Shown here in pieces: positions 21,800-33,475 of a stretch of DNA of 64,000 nucleotides. The DNA comes from Piezodorus guildinii. Lineage: Eukaryota > Arthropoda > Insecta > Hemiptera > Pentatomidae. Both the position numbers and the translations under genes were made by a program. The notes below the pieces were generated by a model. That model was given only the letters and a program-made list of their open reading frames with translations, ran no database searches and was not told the DNA's origin. Position 1 is the first letter of the stretch. Each line of letters opens with the position of its first letter. The stretch covers positions 163,294,366 through 163,358,365 of the forward strand of contig CM041295.1 of NCBI GenBank assembly GCA_023052935.1, read 5' to 3'.

Positions 21800-22869
21800 C
21801 TTTTTAAAACAAATAACAAAAAACACACAATTAATTAATCAAGAACTTCGTAACACATATGTTATGGAATCATGTTTACAGAAATATACAAGAAACTGTT
21901 AATAAGTTAACTTCATTGTAAAAACAGGTCTGCCAAGTAGATTAGTAGGTTACTCTCCAATGTTGCTAAATTTTACACTACAGAGAGAGCAGCGCTGGTA
22001 GACATAAGGGAAATGTAGGTCAAATGCTTATTATTCTCATAATCTCAAAATTTCAGAGCACAATCTTCTCACCACTTGAAGAACTATTCTATAGATCTGG
22101 ACAATTCTCTATGTCATATTATCTTTCATTGTTTATTATCTTTAACATTTGTTTGTTTTTCAGCTTGGTAAGTGAATTTTTTCCAAAGTTATACATTTTC
22201 TTCTGCTTTTATCAATCAACTCTTTAAGTAATTTTGATAAAATAATTTAATTTCCTGCTCATCATTCTATTGTAAAACACGGTCAATTTTTTCTTTCCTA
22301 GAGACCTCAGCTGCCTTTTTGTTTCGAAATCCAGTTCAGGCTAGTAGGTATATAGCTAATTTTAGCTCCATATTTTTTTGTTGTTTAGTTATTAAAGTGG
22401 GAAAATTACTGATTTAGTTATCTAAGACAATCCCTAATTTTTCGTTATTACCGTGCTTTGTTACCAATTTAAATATCAATGTGAATGTGATCTTTTGGTA
22501 TTATATAATGTGATACAAATTTCAGACAAAATTTGAATTATGTTTATAACATTGGGTATTGTTCTTTTATCACATTTTTTAAAGCCACATCCTAGCTCAC
22601 AGTAGTTATTCCTAAGCGTTGTTCTAAACTTGTACAAAGGCTCACAACAGGGTTGTTTGGTATACATTGACTCTTTGATTTTGAGGTTCTCTTGTAAGTA
22701 CTCAACCCATCACACGAGGATCTGAAAAAGTATGGTGTAAGAGTAGTATTTGGTGACCAAGAGCATTTGTTCATTGTTTGCAGGGAAAAATTGAAATATG
22801 AAGTGTTGTAAAGCTAGCCCTGTTTTATGGTACATAAAGAGAAATTTTTACATGTTTTAGATAATCACA
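21800..22869. other. MASTL intron sequence, no recognised feature
   Basis: AT-rich, with only short spurious frames. It lies between exon f and the gypsy integrase fragment. Confidence 0.55.
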
Positions 22870-23641
22870 AGGGGTGTTTATGTTTGTAGGTATGCTTGTC
22901 AGTCGGTTTGTGTGCACCTGCGTGTTAGGCAGAGGCTGTTTGGGATGGTATGTTCTGCTGGATGTCTTGCTATGGAGTACCTCATAGGGTAACATCTGAT
23001 TGTGGGAGAGAATTTCAGAACGCCCGTACCGCAACGGAATGTACGGAACTCAATATAAAGTGGCACTTTAACTGTCCGGGTAACCCACAGGGGCGCGGGG
23101 CTATTGAGCGCCTCCACAACACTTTAGGAGAACATCTTCGGCTGTTCCAACTACACAGGGGGCTAGGAGCGTCAGCGGCAATGCCTCGGGCGGTGTTGGC
23201 CTACAAAAACATATTCATTCTGCTATAGGCTTCACACCCGTAGAAGTGGTTTTTGGACATCCTTTACGGGATAGGAGTGATTTACTTACGACTGCATATA
23301 CACACCTACGAGAGGCGGTACTTCACAAACGTAAGCAACTTGCTGAGATCTCGCAGAAAGTTTACACCAAACTTATTAAGGAAAAAATTCCTTGGGCGAA
23401 TCGGCTGGGTTTAGCAATAGCAAACGAGTCGCATAAGATCCGACTAGGAATGATAGCGTTCTGCCGCCCGTCGTCTAGCCACCGTAAAGGAGATCAACGA
23501 TACGAAGGGCCCTTCAAAGTGGTAGCGCTGCGAGAACACAATGTAGTTTCTATTCAGGAGCTATCCGGTGCCCAGAGAGTGAGGCATACCCATATTCGAC
23601 ACCTTCGCATCCCTCTTGAACCAGGCGTATCTCCTCTTTAA
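22870..23641 (+). pseudogene. Ty3/gypsy integrase, C-terminal part
   Basis: The core shows YGVPHRVTSDCGREFQNA (second catalytic Asp at about 23003) and NPQGRGAIERLHNTLGEHLR (catalytic Glu). A frameshift at about 23212 precedes HSAIGFTPVEVVFGHPLRDR. The C-terminal beta-barrel GDQRYEGPFKVVALREHNVV is followed by HTHIRHLRIP and a stop. Everything upstream of the mid-integrase is missing. It is antisense to MASTL. Confidence 0.88.
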
Positions 23642-23891
23642 TTGTAAAGTTGTCACTTCTTTTTTCATTCAGTCTAATTTCTATTATGTTAATTGTTATT
23701 ACATTAATTATAACTTTAGATTAAGGGTTCCTGTAATTGCTTTATTAGTTCTAAGGTCTAATTTTTTGTATCAAGTTCTATTTTAACTTTCTTTGTCTTA
23801 CTCTATATTGTGATGTTTTAATTTAGTGTTTATATTATTTTAATTTCTATTTTTTGAACTCTTGAGTTCACATTGTGAACTGAGGAGGGGA

Positions 23892-24014
23892 TGTTATGTA
23901 TCTGTGCCAACATAATATAACGTTAAATCTAGTTAATTGTAATCGATTTAATTGATTCATTCATGTAAATGATAAAATAAAGTTAGTATTAACAGTGCAG
24001 CTGGAGTGATAACA
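23892..24014 (+). repeat. Short 3' LTR of the gypsy element
   Basis: A polypurine tract (GAACTGAGGAGGGGA) ends just before TGTTATGTATC. The LTR appears to close at ATAACA (24009-24014), the exact inverse of TGTTAT, giving a 123-bp LTR. The 250 bp between integrase stop and LTR is AT-rich 3' leader. No 5' LTR is visible in the window. Confidence 0.6.
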
Positions 24015-24059
24015 TATAACCTAAATTTAATTAAATTACTTTAATTACAATTTACGTCT

Positions 24060-27000
24060 ATAATTTATTTATTCTGGGACAAGTCCCTTTAGAATAATAT
24101 AAAATACAATAATGTGATATTTACTGTCTTAGAGTAAGATAAAATAGTGAAATATACAGTGAATAATAACAAGTAAAAAGGAAAATAATAAGACAAATGA
24201 CAAAAATAAAAATATTACAAACCAATATATATCTTCGAAAACTAATGGATGTGAAAATATTTGTTAAAATATAAGTGATGAATTAAAAATATAATAAATA
24301 AATAATTATCATGTTGCCATACGTAAGCTAGACCAAAAAATAAAATACACTTCTTACTTAGTTAAAAAAAAAAAAATCAAATAAAATAAAATAATAAACA
24401 AATAAAAAATTAAGAAACACTTCTATAACTTTTTATATTTACATGTTTTCATGGAAACTGGATCAATCAGGATTGTTTGGAAATTGAATGGACAGAAAAT
24501 AATGGAATAGACGAGATTTGAAAGTCGGAAGGGTATTAGAATCACGAATATCAGAAGGAATAGAGTTCCATATGGAAGAGGATCGGATTATGAAAGATCT
24601 GTCGAAGGCTGCAGTTCGATGGGGCGTTATATACAAATCAGAAGGCCGCATATGGATGCTGCGGGAATGGAATGAGGATTTGAATAATAAGAGATCAGAG
24701 ATGTATGATGGACGGCAGGATCGGATAACTTGATAGAGGAAGGAAGCCAGGAAGTATTTTCGACGGTAAGAAGGATAAAGCCACTTTAACTCTTCGTAGA
24801 ATCGAGTGACAGAGGTTTCCCTGGAGATACCAAAGATGAATCGAATAAAGCAATTAAATAACCATTTTAGTTTTTCTTCAAGATCTCCAGAGACACCCCC
24901 ATACACCGTACAGCAATAGTCAAAGTGTGGAAATAAAAGAAAGGAGATCAGAAGCTTACGGGTTTCAAGAGGAAATAGGTCACAGAGTCCATTTAATAGC
25001 TTTAAAGTGATGAAGGAGTGGCGGGAGATGTCAGAAATATGGTTTTTCCAGGAGAGGTTGTGGTCAAAGGTAATCCAAGGTTTTTGATAGATTGGTGGAA
25101 TTGTATCGGATTATTATTCAGAAAAAGGGTAGGAATGGGAGGGAGAGTTTTAAGGAGGGGACTGGCACCTATTACAATAGCCTTAGTCTTTTCGACATTC
25201 AGCTTTAGTTTTTGATCCATGGCCTACTGACTGATTCTATTTAAATCATTTTGTAGTTTTTTGGCTGCTAATAATAGATCCGAAGGTGGGAAGGACAGGT
25301 AAATTTGGAAATCATCGGCATACAAATGATATTGGGAGTGATCAATAAGGAGAGGAAGGTCATTTATGTAAACAGCAAATAGGGTGGGAGACAGTGATGA
25401 GCCCTGTGGGACACCACATGATAAAGGTAGAGTCATGGAAGGAGGTTGGCCTGAACCACTACGTACTGGGAACGGTTGGAAAAGAAGGATTGGAACCATC
25501 ACAGAGCACTATTGGATAAAGGAAGGTTTCTAAGTTTGGCAAGGAGAATGTTGTGATCAATGGTGTCGAAAGCTTTGGAAAAATCTAGAAGAATGAGGAT
25601 TGTCAGTTGTTGGTGTTCCATGGCGGTCTGAAGGTCCTGAGTTATTTTAAGGAGAGCGGATTGAGTAGAATACCCAGTTCGGAAGCCGGATTGTAGAGGA
25701 TTCAAGAGGGAATTTTCTTCTAGGAAATTTGAAAGCGGGGTTTGTACAAGGCATTCCAGTGGCTTGGAGAGATTGGACAGGAGTGAAATAGGTCGGAAGT
25801 CAAGCGGAGAGGAAGAGAGGAAGGATTAGGAATTTTATTCAATGGTCTGACTAGAGCAGTTTTCCAAAGAGTAGGAAATACAGAAGATTGTAAGGAAAAA
25901 TTGTAGACATGATAGAAAATAGGTAAAAGGACAGGAAGACAAGATTTTGTTAATTTAACAGGGATGTTGTCAGGTCCATAATCATTGGTGTGGGATTTTA
26001 GGAAGGTGGTTAGTAATTCCTCATTTGAGATGTGAGAGAAAAAAAAGCTATTTGGATCAAATCTATGATATTTGAAATCGGTAGAGGATGAAGAGTTAGG
26101 AGCGAAGGAAACAAAATGTTTATTAAGATCATCTGGTGTGACTGGGATGGAATTGAGGTTATTTGATTCTGGAAGGGATTATTTACGCAGTATTTTCCAT
26201 TTTAATTTGGAATTAGGAGCATTGGAGAGGGGGGTATGGATATGGAGGGATTTAGCTCGCCGAACTGCGACCTGGGTTTCATTTCTTAGATCTTTAAAAT
26301 ATACGAAGACAGCAGGCAGGTGAGTTTGACAAAATTTGCGTCTTGCTACTTCCCGTCTTTTCATCATTGCCTTTATTTCGGGAGTCAGCCAAGGCGCAGT
26401 TGGGCAGCGTAAGGATCGGATTATGAGAGGAGCATGTAAGTCTAATAAGGATTTTAGATTGGAGGAAAGGACGGAAACCATATTATCTATGGAATTACAG
26501 GAATAAATGATATCCTAATTGATTGATTCTAGGTTAGATTGAATGGATTCGTAGGTGAGCCAGTTCAAATTACGGTAAGAAATCACTTTAGGAGTGTATG
26601 ATTTAACCGGTAGGTTGTAAGTAATCTGGATAAGGTCGTGCAAAAAGGGAATGGGACCGGGTGCTGGGAAGATGAAAGGACTTTAAGAGGAGAATCAGTG
26701 ATATGGAGGTCTAACCAGGTATCAGAAAATTGTGTCTGGTGGGTAGGAGAGAAGGGTACGAGGTAGAGATTCAGAGAAAACAATAGATTGGAAATAAAAT
26801 ATTTATCGGAAGATTCCGAGGAGCATATTAACATTAAAGTCTCCAGAAATAATGATGTTCGAGTAGCTGGAAACCATTTGGATAAGGGTAGATTCAAAAA
26901 GGTCATCGAATGGTATGTGAGGTGGTCGGTAGACAATTACATAAAGGAGAGGAGATGAGAAAGTTGAAATCTCAACAAATATGTATTCGAGATGAGGAGA

Positions 27001-27990
27001 GTTGGGAGAAGGGGATTGGAGAAGGATTTTGGCCTCGAGGCTGTCATGTATATATAGACCCACACCACCACCCCTACGATCAGATCTGTCATGGCGAAGG
27101 AAGGAATAATTGGAGAGGGATACTTGAGAGGATGGGATGTGAGGTTTGAGCCAGGTTTCGGATACAGCTATTATGAGATAGAAATTATCTAGGAAATATT
27201 GTTGGAATTCATCAATATGGGCTATAAGGGATTGTGCATTAACGTGACAGGAAACAAGGAGATTGGTCATGACTGGAGATGTGAGGTGATAGAACCGGAA
27301 AAATGTTGTAGGTTAAGGAGTAGGTAACAATACATTTTTAAGAAGTGTTCAATATAAATATAAATGAAAGAAAAAAATGTCAAAATATTCAATAAAAAAT
27401 AAGATAAATATATTAATGATGAGTTAAAGAATCTATCAAATTTAAAAAATAAGTTTTCGGAAATAATACAAGTAAAAAACGAAAAAAGATGAAAATTATT
27501 TCTACTAAATAGTTTTAACATGGTAAAAAATAAATCTATTAAAATAAATATAAGTATTACTTCTTTAGAAAAAAATGAAACTTTTAAAATCAGAAGGAGA
27601 CAAACTAAAAACTTTCAGATAAAAACATCTAAGTCAGAGGGCTTACTTATTATTACCGCCGGGAAGCCATCAGATTTCCAACACCTAACTCGTCCTCCAC
27701 TAAACCAGACATACTTTATGTTTGCTGTTACCTTTTTTTGTCTGGCTAACCAGTAGAGGTGATGGTTGGCTGGTGTCATTGCTTCGCTCACATAAACCCG
27801 ATGTGAGTCATTTTCTCCCTAGCCTAGGTGTCGGGTAGAAAAATCTCGCTTAACCCTCACGTTGGTTCAATTATTTTTTAGATCAACATGAGTGCAGTCC
27901 TGCCCGCTCGGTTATCAAGCTTGACGACCAAGCCCATGCAAGTACACAAAAATTAAATTTAAATAAGACATTGGACGAACCGTGTATAGG
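24060..27990 (-). mobile_element. LINE B copy in inverse orientation (CR1/L2-like), decayed
   Basis: The 3' end is at 24060 with GGGACAAGTCCC-type hairpin (24076-24087) and AATAAATAAAT. ORF2 runs from ATG 27270 (MTNLLVSCHVNAQSLIAH) to about 24463. The ORF1 C-terminal domain lies at about 27640-27850 (minus strand NHHLYWLARQKK), with a further decayed piece to about 27990. It has many frameshifts. It is in sense with MASTL, within the exon e-f intron. Confidence 0.9.
24463..27270 (-). pseudogene. LINE B (minus copy) ORF2: endonuclease and RT, many frameshifts
   Basis: Pieces in order: 27270-26803 (SETWLKPHIPSSQVSLSNYS, RRGGGVGLYIHDSLE, ISGDFNVN), 26936-26583 (FSDTWLDLHI), 26481-26179 (RCPTAPWLTPEIKAMMKRRE), 25705-25499 (NPLQSGFRTGYSTQSALLKI, DFSKAFDTIDHNIL), 25502-25224 (CGVPQGSSLSPTLFAVYIND, YADDFQIY), 25220-25002 and 24906-24463 (FGISRETSVTRFYEELKWLY). 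Domain order matches the plus copy at 56980-59768. Confidence 0.9.
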
Positions 27991-28139
27991 GCTGCCTAAA
28001 GTTACAATGGAGGGAAAGGAAAAAAAAAAAAAAAAAAGGAGAGAGATAGAGAGATTATTTAATTATAAGCTAAGATAAAAAAAAAAAAGAAGAAAATTCT
28101 GCTTTTTCTAATTAATTCTTTTAGAAAAGTAGAACCAAC

Positions 28140-28217
28140 CTTATAAAACTGACGCTTCTCATGGGTTGAAGGTGGAGAAGCAAAGTAACTTTCTTGCTTG
28201 GTTCTCTCACATGACCC
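28140..28217 (-). CDS. MASTL: MASTL exon e: insertion (linker) segment
   Basis: A 78-bp exon of exactly 26 codons (phase 0 to 0), with acceptor CAACTTTAG and donor GTTGGT. It encodes GSCERTKQESYFASPPSTHE plus KRQFYK. This part of Greatwall is poorly conserved, so the support is the open frame, matching phase, clean splice sites and position between exons d and f. Because it is a multiple of three, it could be skipped without shifting the frame. Confidence 0.75.
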
Positions 28218-28774
28218 CTAAAGTTGGAATAAATAAGTAATATTAAATTACAAACACAGATATTAATATACCATAACATTATTTTCAATTCCATATGTGA
28301 GGACTCTATACCATGTTGCTATGAAGTATGTCTCAATATACAATATACGTGTTAGTGCATTTTTTATCACATATTCTATTAAGAAACCAATTGGATGCTT
28401 GGAGGTTCAAAAACCTTGAAGGTTCATAGCTTTTAAAGGACTGCCTTTAATGGTAAGGTACTGATGCTTAAAAGCATTTGCAGGACACATGTATAATTTT
28501 CAAGAACAATTAAAAAATAAAAATTAATGTCAAGTGCTACATGGGTACAGCATAGTAAAGAATGATTTAAAAAAAAATAGGAATCTTACTCAGCTGATGG
28601 AAGGTGGTGAGTATGCAGGTGACTATGTCCCATGCATATTAGCATTCAGGAACATTGCAGCAGTGGATAACTTGGGATTGTGTTAATAATACCTAAGTGT
28701 TTTATTAAAACAACTAATTTTACCCACAGAGAAACTTAATTTACACATATTAAGAAATTTAATATACACTAAAC

Positions 28775-29110
28775 CAGAAATACTTGATCTTAGCAACTAC
28801 CTTCTTTTGCCTGGCTAACCAGCTGAGATGTCTGCTGGCAAGCTTCAGCACTTCACTGACATAGATGTGGTGTGATTTATTTTCTCCCTAGCCTAGATAA
28901 GGTAAACAGAAGTCCCTTTTAGTTTTTCTCAGATATGTCAGCAGCTCATCTCTCCATTACTGGCAAAATTCATGCAATCGATAGAGCCAGGGGTAACTTC
29001 GTGTTTGGGCCTGAGACATGTGGTCAATATCTTCCGAACACGACACCCAGAGTTGCACTGACTTTTAGAATAGTACCCATTCCAGTCTCTTTTCCAGGAC
29101 AACTTTTGTT
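28775..29110 (-). pseudogene. LINE ORF1 C-terminal remnant (LINE B-like)
   Basis: Minus-strand frames with stops read KTKRDFCLPYLG, GENKSHHIYVSEVLKLAS, RHLSWLARQKKVVAKIKYFW, matching the RDFSTRHLG...HLYWLARQKK domain of LINE B ORF1. Upstream, MGTILKVSATLGVVFGRY aligns with MGTVITVGMGLGVQLSPG of the plus copy. It is an isolated fragment. Confidence 0.72.
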
Positions 29111-30235
29111 TACACAGTGTTTTTCAGTTGATTTTTTTCAGCAAAAATTGGACGACCCTCTAATTTGGAAATATTTAATTTAAAAAAATTTATTCTTGCA
29201 ATGGTATTTCTTAATTTTTTTACTCGTCTAGGAGTATTTTGATTTTTGAAAACATGTCCATATTTCCAAAAGAAAAACTTCATTATTTTTTTTTCATGGT
29301 TTCCTTCATCTCTTTGACCTCCATTGGGACTGCCCTCAGGTCTATGATCATATATCTCTAGAACTATCTTGGTCTATCATAGTACTGGGTTCAGCTGTAG
29401 GGAATGCCCAAGATGCTGATTCACAATTGCAACACATCATTTTTTAGCTACTTTCTGAGTAAATACATTGTAAGACATTTAATAAACTGGTCAGTTGTAT
29501 GACATTTAATATGGTATATATTTTGAAATAAGACATGAGCTAATCTAGCTTTTATCAGCTTGACCAGCTTACATCATTTTGCAATTAACTATTTAAATTT
29601 ATGTTGTAAGAGCTTGAAAAATAATATTTAAGGAGAAAGTACAAAAAATAAAGGTAAACCTGTTTGTTTACACAGAGGCTGGCCAATCAAACTGTCCCCC
29701 ACTACTTCACTCAGTGTTACTGCCCAAGCAAATCCATTTTAATTCAGTTAATAATAGTTAATTCTTGCCCAAAGTCCCAGAAATCTAGCTTTGAAATTTA
29801 AATTTGGTAATTCAACAACAATGAAAATTTTTAACAGAAAAATAGATAAATGACTATAGGAATAGAATCACAAGAGAAAGAAACTAAAGATATTGAGATT
29901 TACTTAATTTTCTCGAACTCCTTTGGATGTAATTTAAAGTGGTGATATAGAATTTTGAATTGATGACATATTCTTTTCAATTTTTCAAAATCACTCTTTC
30001 CTATGTCCCTGTACTTGAGAAGATATATTTTTCAAAAAATATAAAAATTATGATACTAATAAATTGTAATATTTTCAACTAAAAACTAAATTAATAATCA
30101 GCATATGAAAAAGTAGAATAATTAATTAGTATATCTTTTGTTACAAAGATCCTTATGATAAATATTAAAAACTAGGACATATCTCACTACAGTATATTCA
30201 ATGTTAATAGTAACAAATCATTAAAACTCGAAATA
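29111..30235. other. MASTL intron sequence, no recognised feature
   Basis: AT-rich with no open frame of note. Confidence 0.55.
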
Positions 30236-30396
30236 CTGGGTTTGCAAATAAGTCCTTCTGGTTTTCTGTTTATTTGTATGTCACTATGATACACTTCATA
30301 TCTGATGATTGTTTATCCTGTTTGTAATATGTCAATAACTATATCTGTTAACTCTTGTTGAAACTAGCTTAGTATTGTTTGCTATTGCACTGTGAA

Positions 30397-30900
30397 TATG
30401 GAAGAAAATATCATTCATCATCAGCATATTTGTGGTATTATTTTAAAAAAGGTAAGTATGCTGCAGAAGCTTGCAGAAAAATTTGCAGTATTTAAGGGGA
30501 TAATACCTTAACTGAAGGCATCTTTCAAAATTGATTTGCCAAATTTCGTTCAGGAAGTTTGTACATCAATGATGCTCAACGGTCTAGTCGTCCTACATGA
30601 AATTGAAATGAGCAATGTAAAGGCCATTGTTGATCAAAGTCCCATCTAATCAGTGCGAGAGATTGCTATGGACCTAAATGTGTGACCCACAAGCGTAGAA
30701 AACCATTTGCAGAAGCTGGGCTATGTTTCCAGGCTTAATGTTAGGACCCCTCACACTCTAACTGAAGTCAACTTGGCAACACACATTTCTGTTTATAATT
30801 CACTACAGAAACAGCAACAACACGATCCATTTTTGAAAAGGTTTGTAACAGGAGATAAATGGATATTTTATAATGTAGTCAGTAGAAAATAAAACCCCCG
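30397..30900 (+). pseudogene. mariner transposase, N-terminal half
   Basis: It starts MEENIIHHQHICGIILKK, continues AEKFAVF (HTH), SVREIAMDLNV, then LQKLGYVSRLNVRTPHTLTE, and DPFLKRFVTGDKWIFYN. In the last the usual VTGDEKW lacks the E, so even the first catalytic block is damaged. There are several stops and frameshifts. Confidence 0.82.
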
Positions 30901-30959
30901 GATAAAGTTATTCTTCCGGAACAAGTCACAAACCTAACTTTCTTCATTATTAAAAGGAC

Positions 30960-32020
30960 TGATAATGATAATTTTTAAAAAGTCTCTCTGTTCTTCATTA
31001 ATAAATTCATTAGTGGGATCATAGGAGAGGTAAAACAAAAAAACTGCAAGAGGGTTCCCTTCTCGTTGAAACTCATCGCAATGCACAATCAATAGCTCTA
31101 AAAAATATCAAAAAAATTGGGAGACTATTACCCATAGAAGTAACACCTCACACCACGCTCAATTATAGTAAAGGGGTCATCAAGGTATTCGACTTTCAAT
31201 ATTTAACCATCAATGAAATTAAGAAATAAATGCATTGATTATAAAAGATATCGTCTGAATGAAAATTTTTAAAAATAGCTAAGAAATAGTAACAAATAAT
31301 TACATAGTAACCTTTCCAACCCCCAAAACAACCAAACCAAGGAGGTTGTAGGGAACTCCCTGATACCATATACTGAAAACCATGGATTCTTTGGACACAT
31401 TCGATAAGAAATTAAACTGGAACCAACTTGTTTCTCTTTTTAAAACATCTTCACCAAAAAACTGAACACTATCCGATACTTAAGCAACACCTCTTGGGGT
31501 GAAGATAGAATAAATACATTTTTGCATCTAAATTTTCAAGACGATTTCGAGAGAAGACAGGTGCAACTCTGCCCTATTTCCGTAACAGTGATTGGTACTG
31601 CCTTTATATCATTGATGGGGGAATGGAATCAATGGGCTTTACATTGCTCATTTCAATTTCATGGGTTATACAACGATGGATAACATGATCCAGCCTCATA
31701 TCCTAAACAATGATAGAACAATATAGCTGCCTCTTGATGTGGTGGAAAAGGCGCCTTCTGATATCCCACGTCCCTCGCTGCCCCACTCTCTCTCGACCCT
31801 TGATAAGTGGGTACCCAAAACCGGACTTGATATTGCACAAACCAACGGGAATTGATGATCTAGTATTCGAACGCCCTTAAACCGGATCAAAACAAACAAA
31901 CTTATTCTGGCTGCTACAGATATCCATGAATGGAAAGACATTCCAAAAAGAAGAGGGCATAAAAAACCACTTTGATCAGTGTTTTGATAATAAACTCCAG
32001 ATATTCTATGCATAAGATGG
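30960..32020 (+). pseudogene. Jockey/X-element-type LINE remnant nested in mariner
   Basis: LVETHRNAQSIALKNIKKIG then VTPHTTLNYSKGVIKVFDFQ (31060-31190) is the C-terminal ORF1 domain of X-element/Jockey-type LINEs (V-P-H-TLNYSKGVI). Further on, FDKKLNWNQLVSLFKTSSPK, then LGVKIE (31400-31510), matches the RT thumb (D-KL-W..H...K....LN.L..L....WGAD). A stretch near 31690-32000 may be the following RNase H-like region. Numerous stops; internally deleted. Confidence 0.65.
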
Positions 32021-32367
32021 GAAAAGTCATATTAAATAATGGCCAATATATTATAGATTAAAATAAATTTTATGTCTATAATACATTGAGTTTTATTTCA
32101 CCCTGAAAACTGAAAGGTCTTATTTGCCAACCCAATAATTGTACATGGACATTTAGTTTAAATATGGCAATTTCAATGAAGCTGCTACAATATAATACTA
32201 CTTATAACATATATTTATTAAATACTCTTATTTTATTCTACTTTGAAGTTTAAAAGAAAACAGATAAAAAATGCATGACAAGTTTTCAGATAGAAATAAT
32301 ATGGACTTCAGATTTAAACCAAAATTAACTTTGAAAATTTGAAAAAAATAAAAATATAATAACTTAC

Positions 32368-32462
32368 AAATGATAAATGGGAAGTAAGTGAGAGTAATTG
32401 TCCAGGTGTCCTCGTAGTAATAAAATCTGGTGAAACATTCACAAGATCATCTATTTCTAGAT
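32368..32462 (-). CDS. MASTL: MASTL exon d: start of the activation-segment insertion
   Basis: The exon is 95 bp (two bases plus 31 codons), with acceptor AATTTTAG and donor GTAAGT. With the G of exon c it reads DLEIDDLVNVSPDFITT, then RTPGQLLSLTSHLSF. The RTPGQ-LSL motif shortly after DFGLSK is a conserved Greatwall signature, so this exon separates the gene from other AGC kinases. About 180 nt of intron separate its start from the hammerhead ribozyme in the nearer arm of Penelope element 1. Confidence 0.93.
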
Positions 32463-32635
32463 CTAAAATTAAGTTGAGAAATATTAATTATTTTTCTAAA
32501 AAAAAAAATCAAATAATAAATCTAAAATAATAGAAAATACAAAAAATTAATTAAATATACTTATAGATGAGGAAGATGGTTGGGGTTGCGGTCTTAAATT
32601 AGAAACACACATTTAAAATAAGTGTTATTTTAATT

Positions 32636-32690
32636 ATGTGCCGACGTTTCGGCCTACAATGTAAGGCCTTCATCAGAGCTAAAAGAAACA
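32636..32690 (-). ncRNA. Hammerhead ribozyme in Penelope element 1, minus arm
   Basis: The minus strand reads AGCT-CTGATGA, then stem II (AGGCC, loop, GGCC), then GAAAC and GTC. This is the conserved hammerhead core (CUGAUGA ... GAAA ... GUC cleavage triplet) with minimal stem III, as known in Penelope-like elements. Stem I has AGCU against GGC, one mismatch weaker than in the plus arm. It is in sense with MASTL, in the exon c-d intron. Confidence 0.8.
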
Positions 32691-33109
32691 AGATAACAAC
32701 CAATGTAATTATAGACTTAATAATGCGTTAGGTATATAATAATAATAATATGAAAAAAAAAAAAAAAAGTCTACGCATTTTTTAATAAGAATAATATCCT
32801 CAGGTAACTGAGAGATTATCAAATTTAGTAAATCGTTAAGGACAATATTGGCGAGGTCAGGGGCGAGAGGATTTCCCATAGCCAGTCCTGAAATTTGATT
32901 AAAGAACTGTCCATTGAATGTAAGTTATCCGGAATTGCAACAAAGGTAGAGGGATTCTAGGTATGAAGGACAGTTAAGTGAGGTATGGGGTTCAATAGAA
33001 GACCAGTTATCTTCGATGATACATAGGGCTTTATCTATAGGAATATTGGTAAACAAGCTTTCTACATCAAAGGAAACAAGGATGTAATGTTCCGGAATAA
33101 TGAAGGATA

Positions 33110-33475
33110 TTAATTGTTCGCGGAGAAGAAAAGAAGTTTGGATATCGTAAGGATTGTTGTGACTGAGATGTTGTAAAGAGGGTAGTAAGAATTTACTGAG
33201 GTTAACAGAGGGTGAGTTGATATTCGATGTGATAGGGCGGAGGGGGATACCTGGTTTATGAATTTTTGGAGTCCATAGAAGCGAGGAGCAACGGAATTAT
33301 AGGAAATAAGGTTTCTATAGCTGGGATAGTTTATAAATTTTGAATCTAAAAGAGATTTCAGGTGTTTATTGAATTTAGTTTCTTTATCGTTCTTATCGTC
33401 ATTAGAATTGGATATAACATCGTCATTATAGATAAATTCCAAATCAGTAATCTCCTCGCTTCTATGGACTCCCAA
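33110..33475 (-). pseudogene. Penelope element 1 RT fragment, minus arm
   Basis: The minus-strand frame SLLDSKFINYPSYRNLISYN then SVAPRFYGLQKFINQVSPSA is the N-terminal RT region (I-YNS.AP..YGLPKIHK). The mirror-image plus frame 33456-33631 encodes the same INQVSPSALSHRISTHPLLT, showing the palindromic organisation. The inversion junction lies at about 33375-33455. Confidence 0.82.

Larger units (their letters stand above)
30236..32135 (+). mobile_element. mariner element with a nested Jockey-type LINE
   Basis: The left end TA|CTGGGTTTGCAAATAAGTCC and the inverse of the right end, TTGGGTTGGCAAATAAGACC|TA, are mariner TIRs, with TA on both sides (30234-30235 and 32136-32137). The transposase N-terminal half lies at 30397-30900. 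The rest is replaced by LINE-derived sequence (30960-32020), after which the mariner 3' end returns. Both parts are decayed. Confidence 0.8.

Noticed and set aside
31696..32013. A 105-residue minus-strand ORF as a host gene
   Set aside because: It overlaps LINE-derived sequence on the plus strand inside the mariner and has no supporting motif or splice structure.
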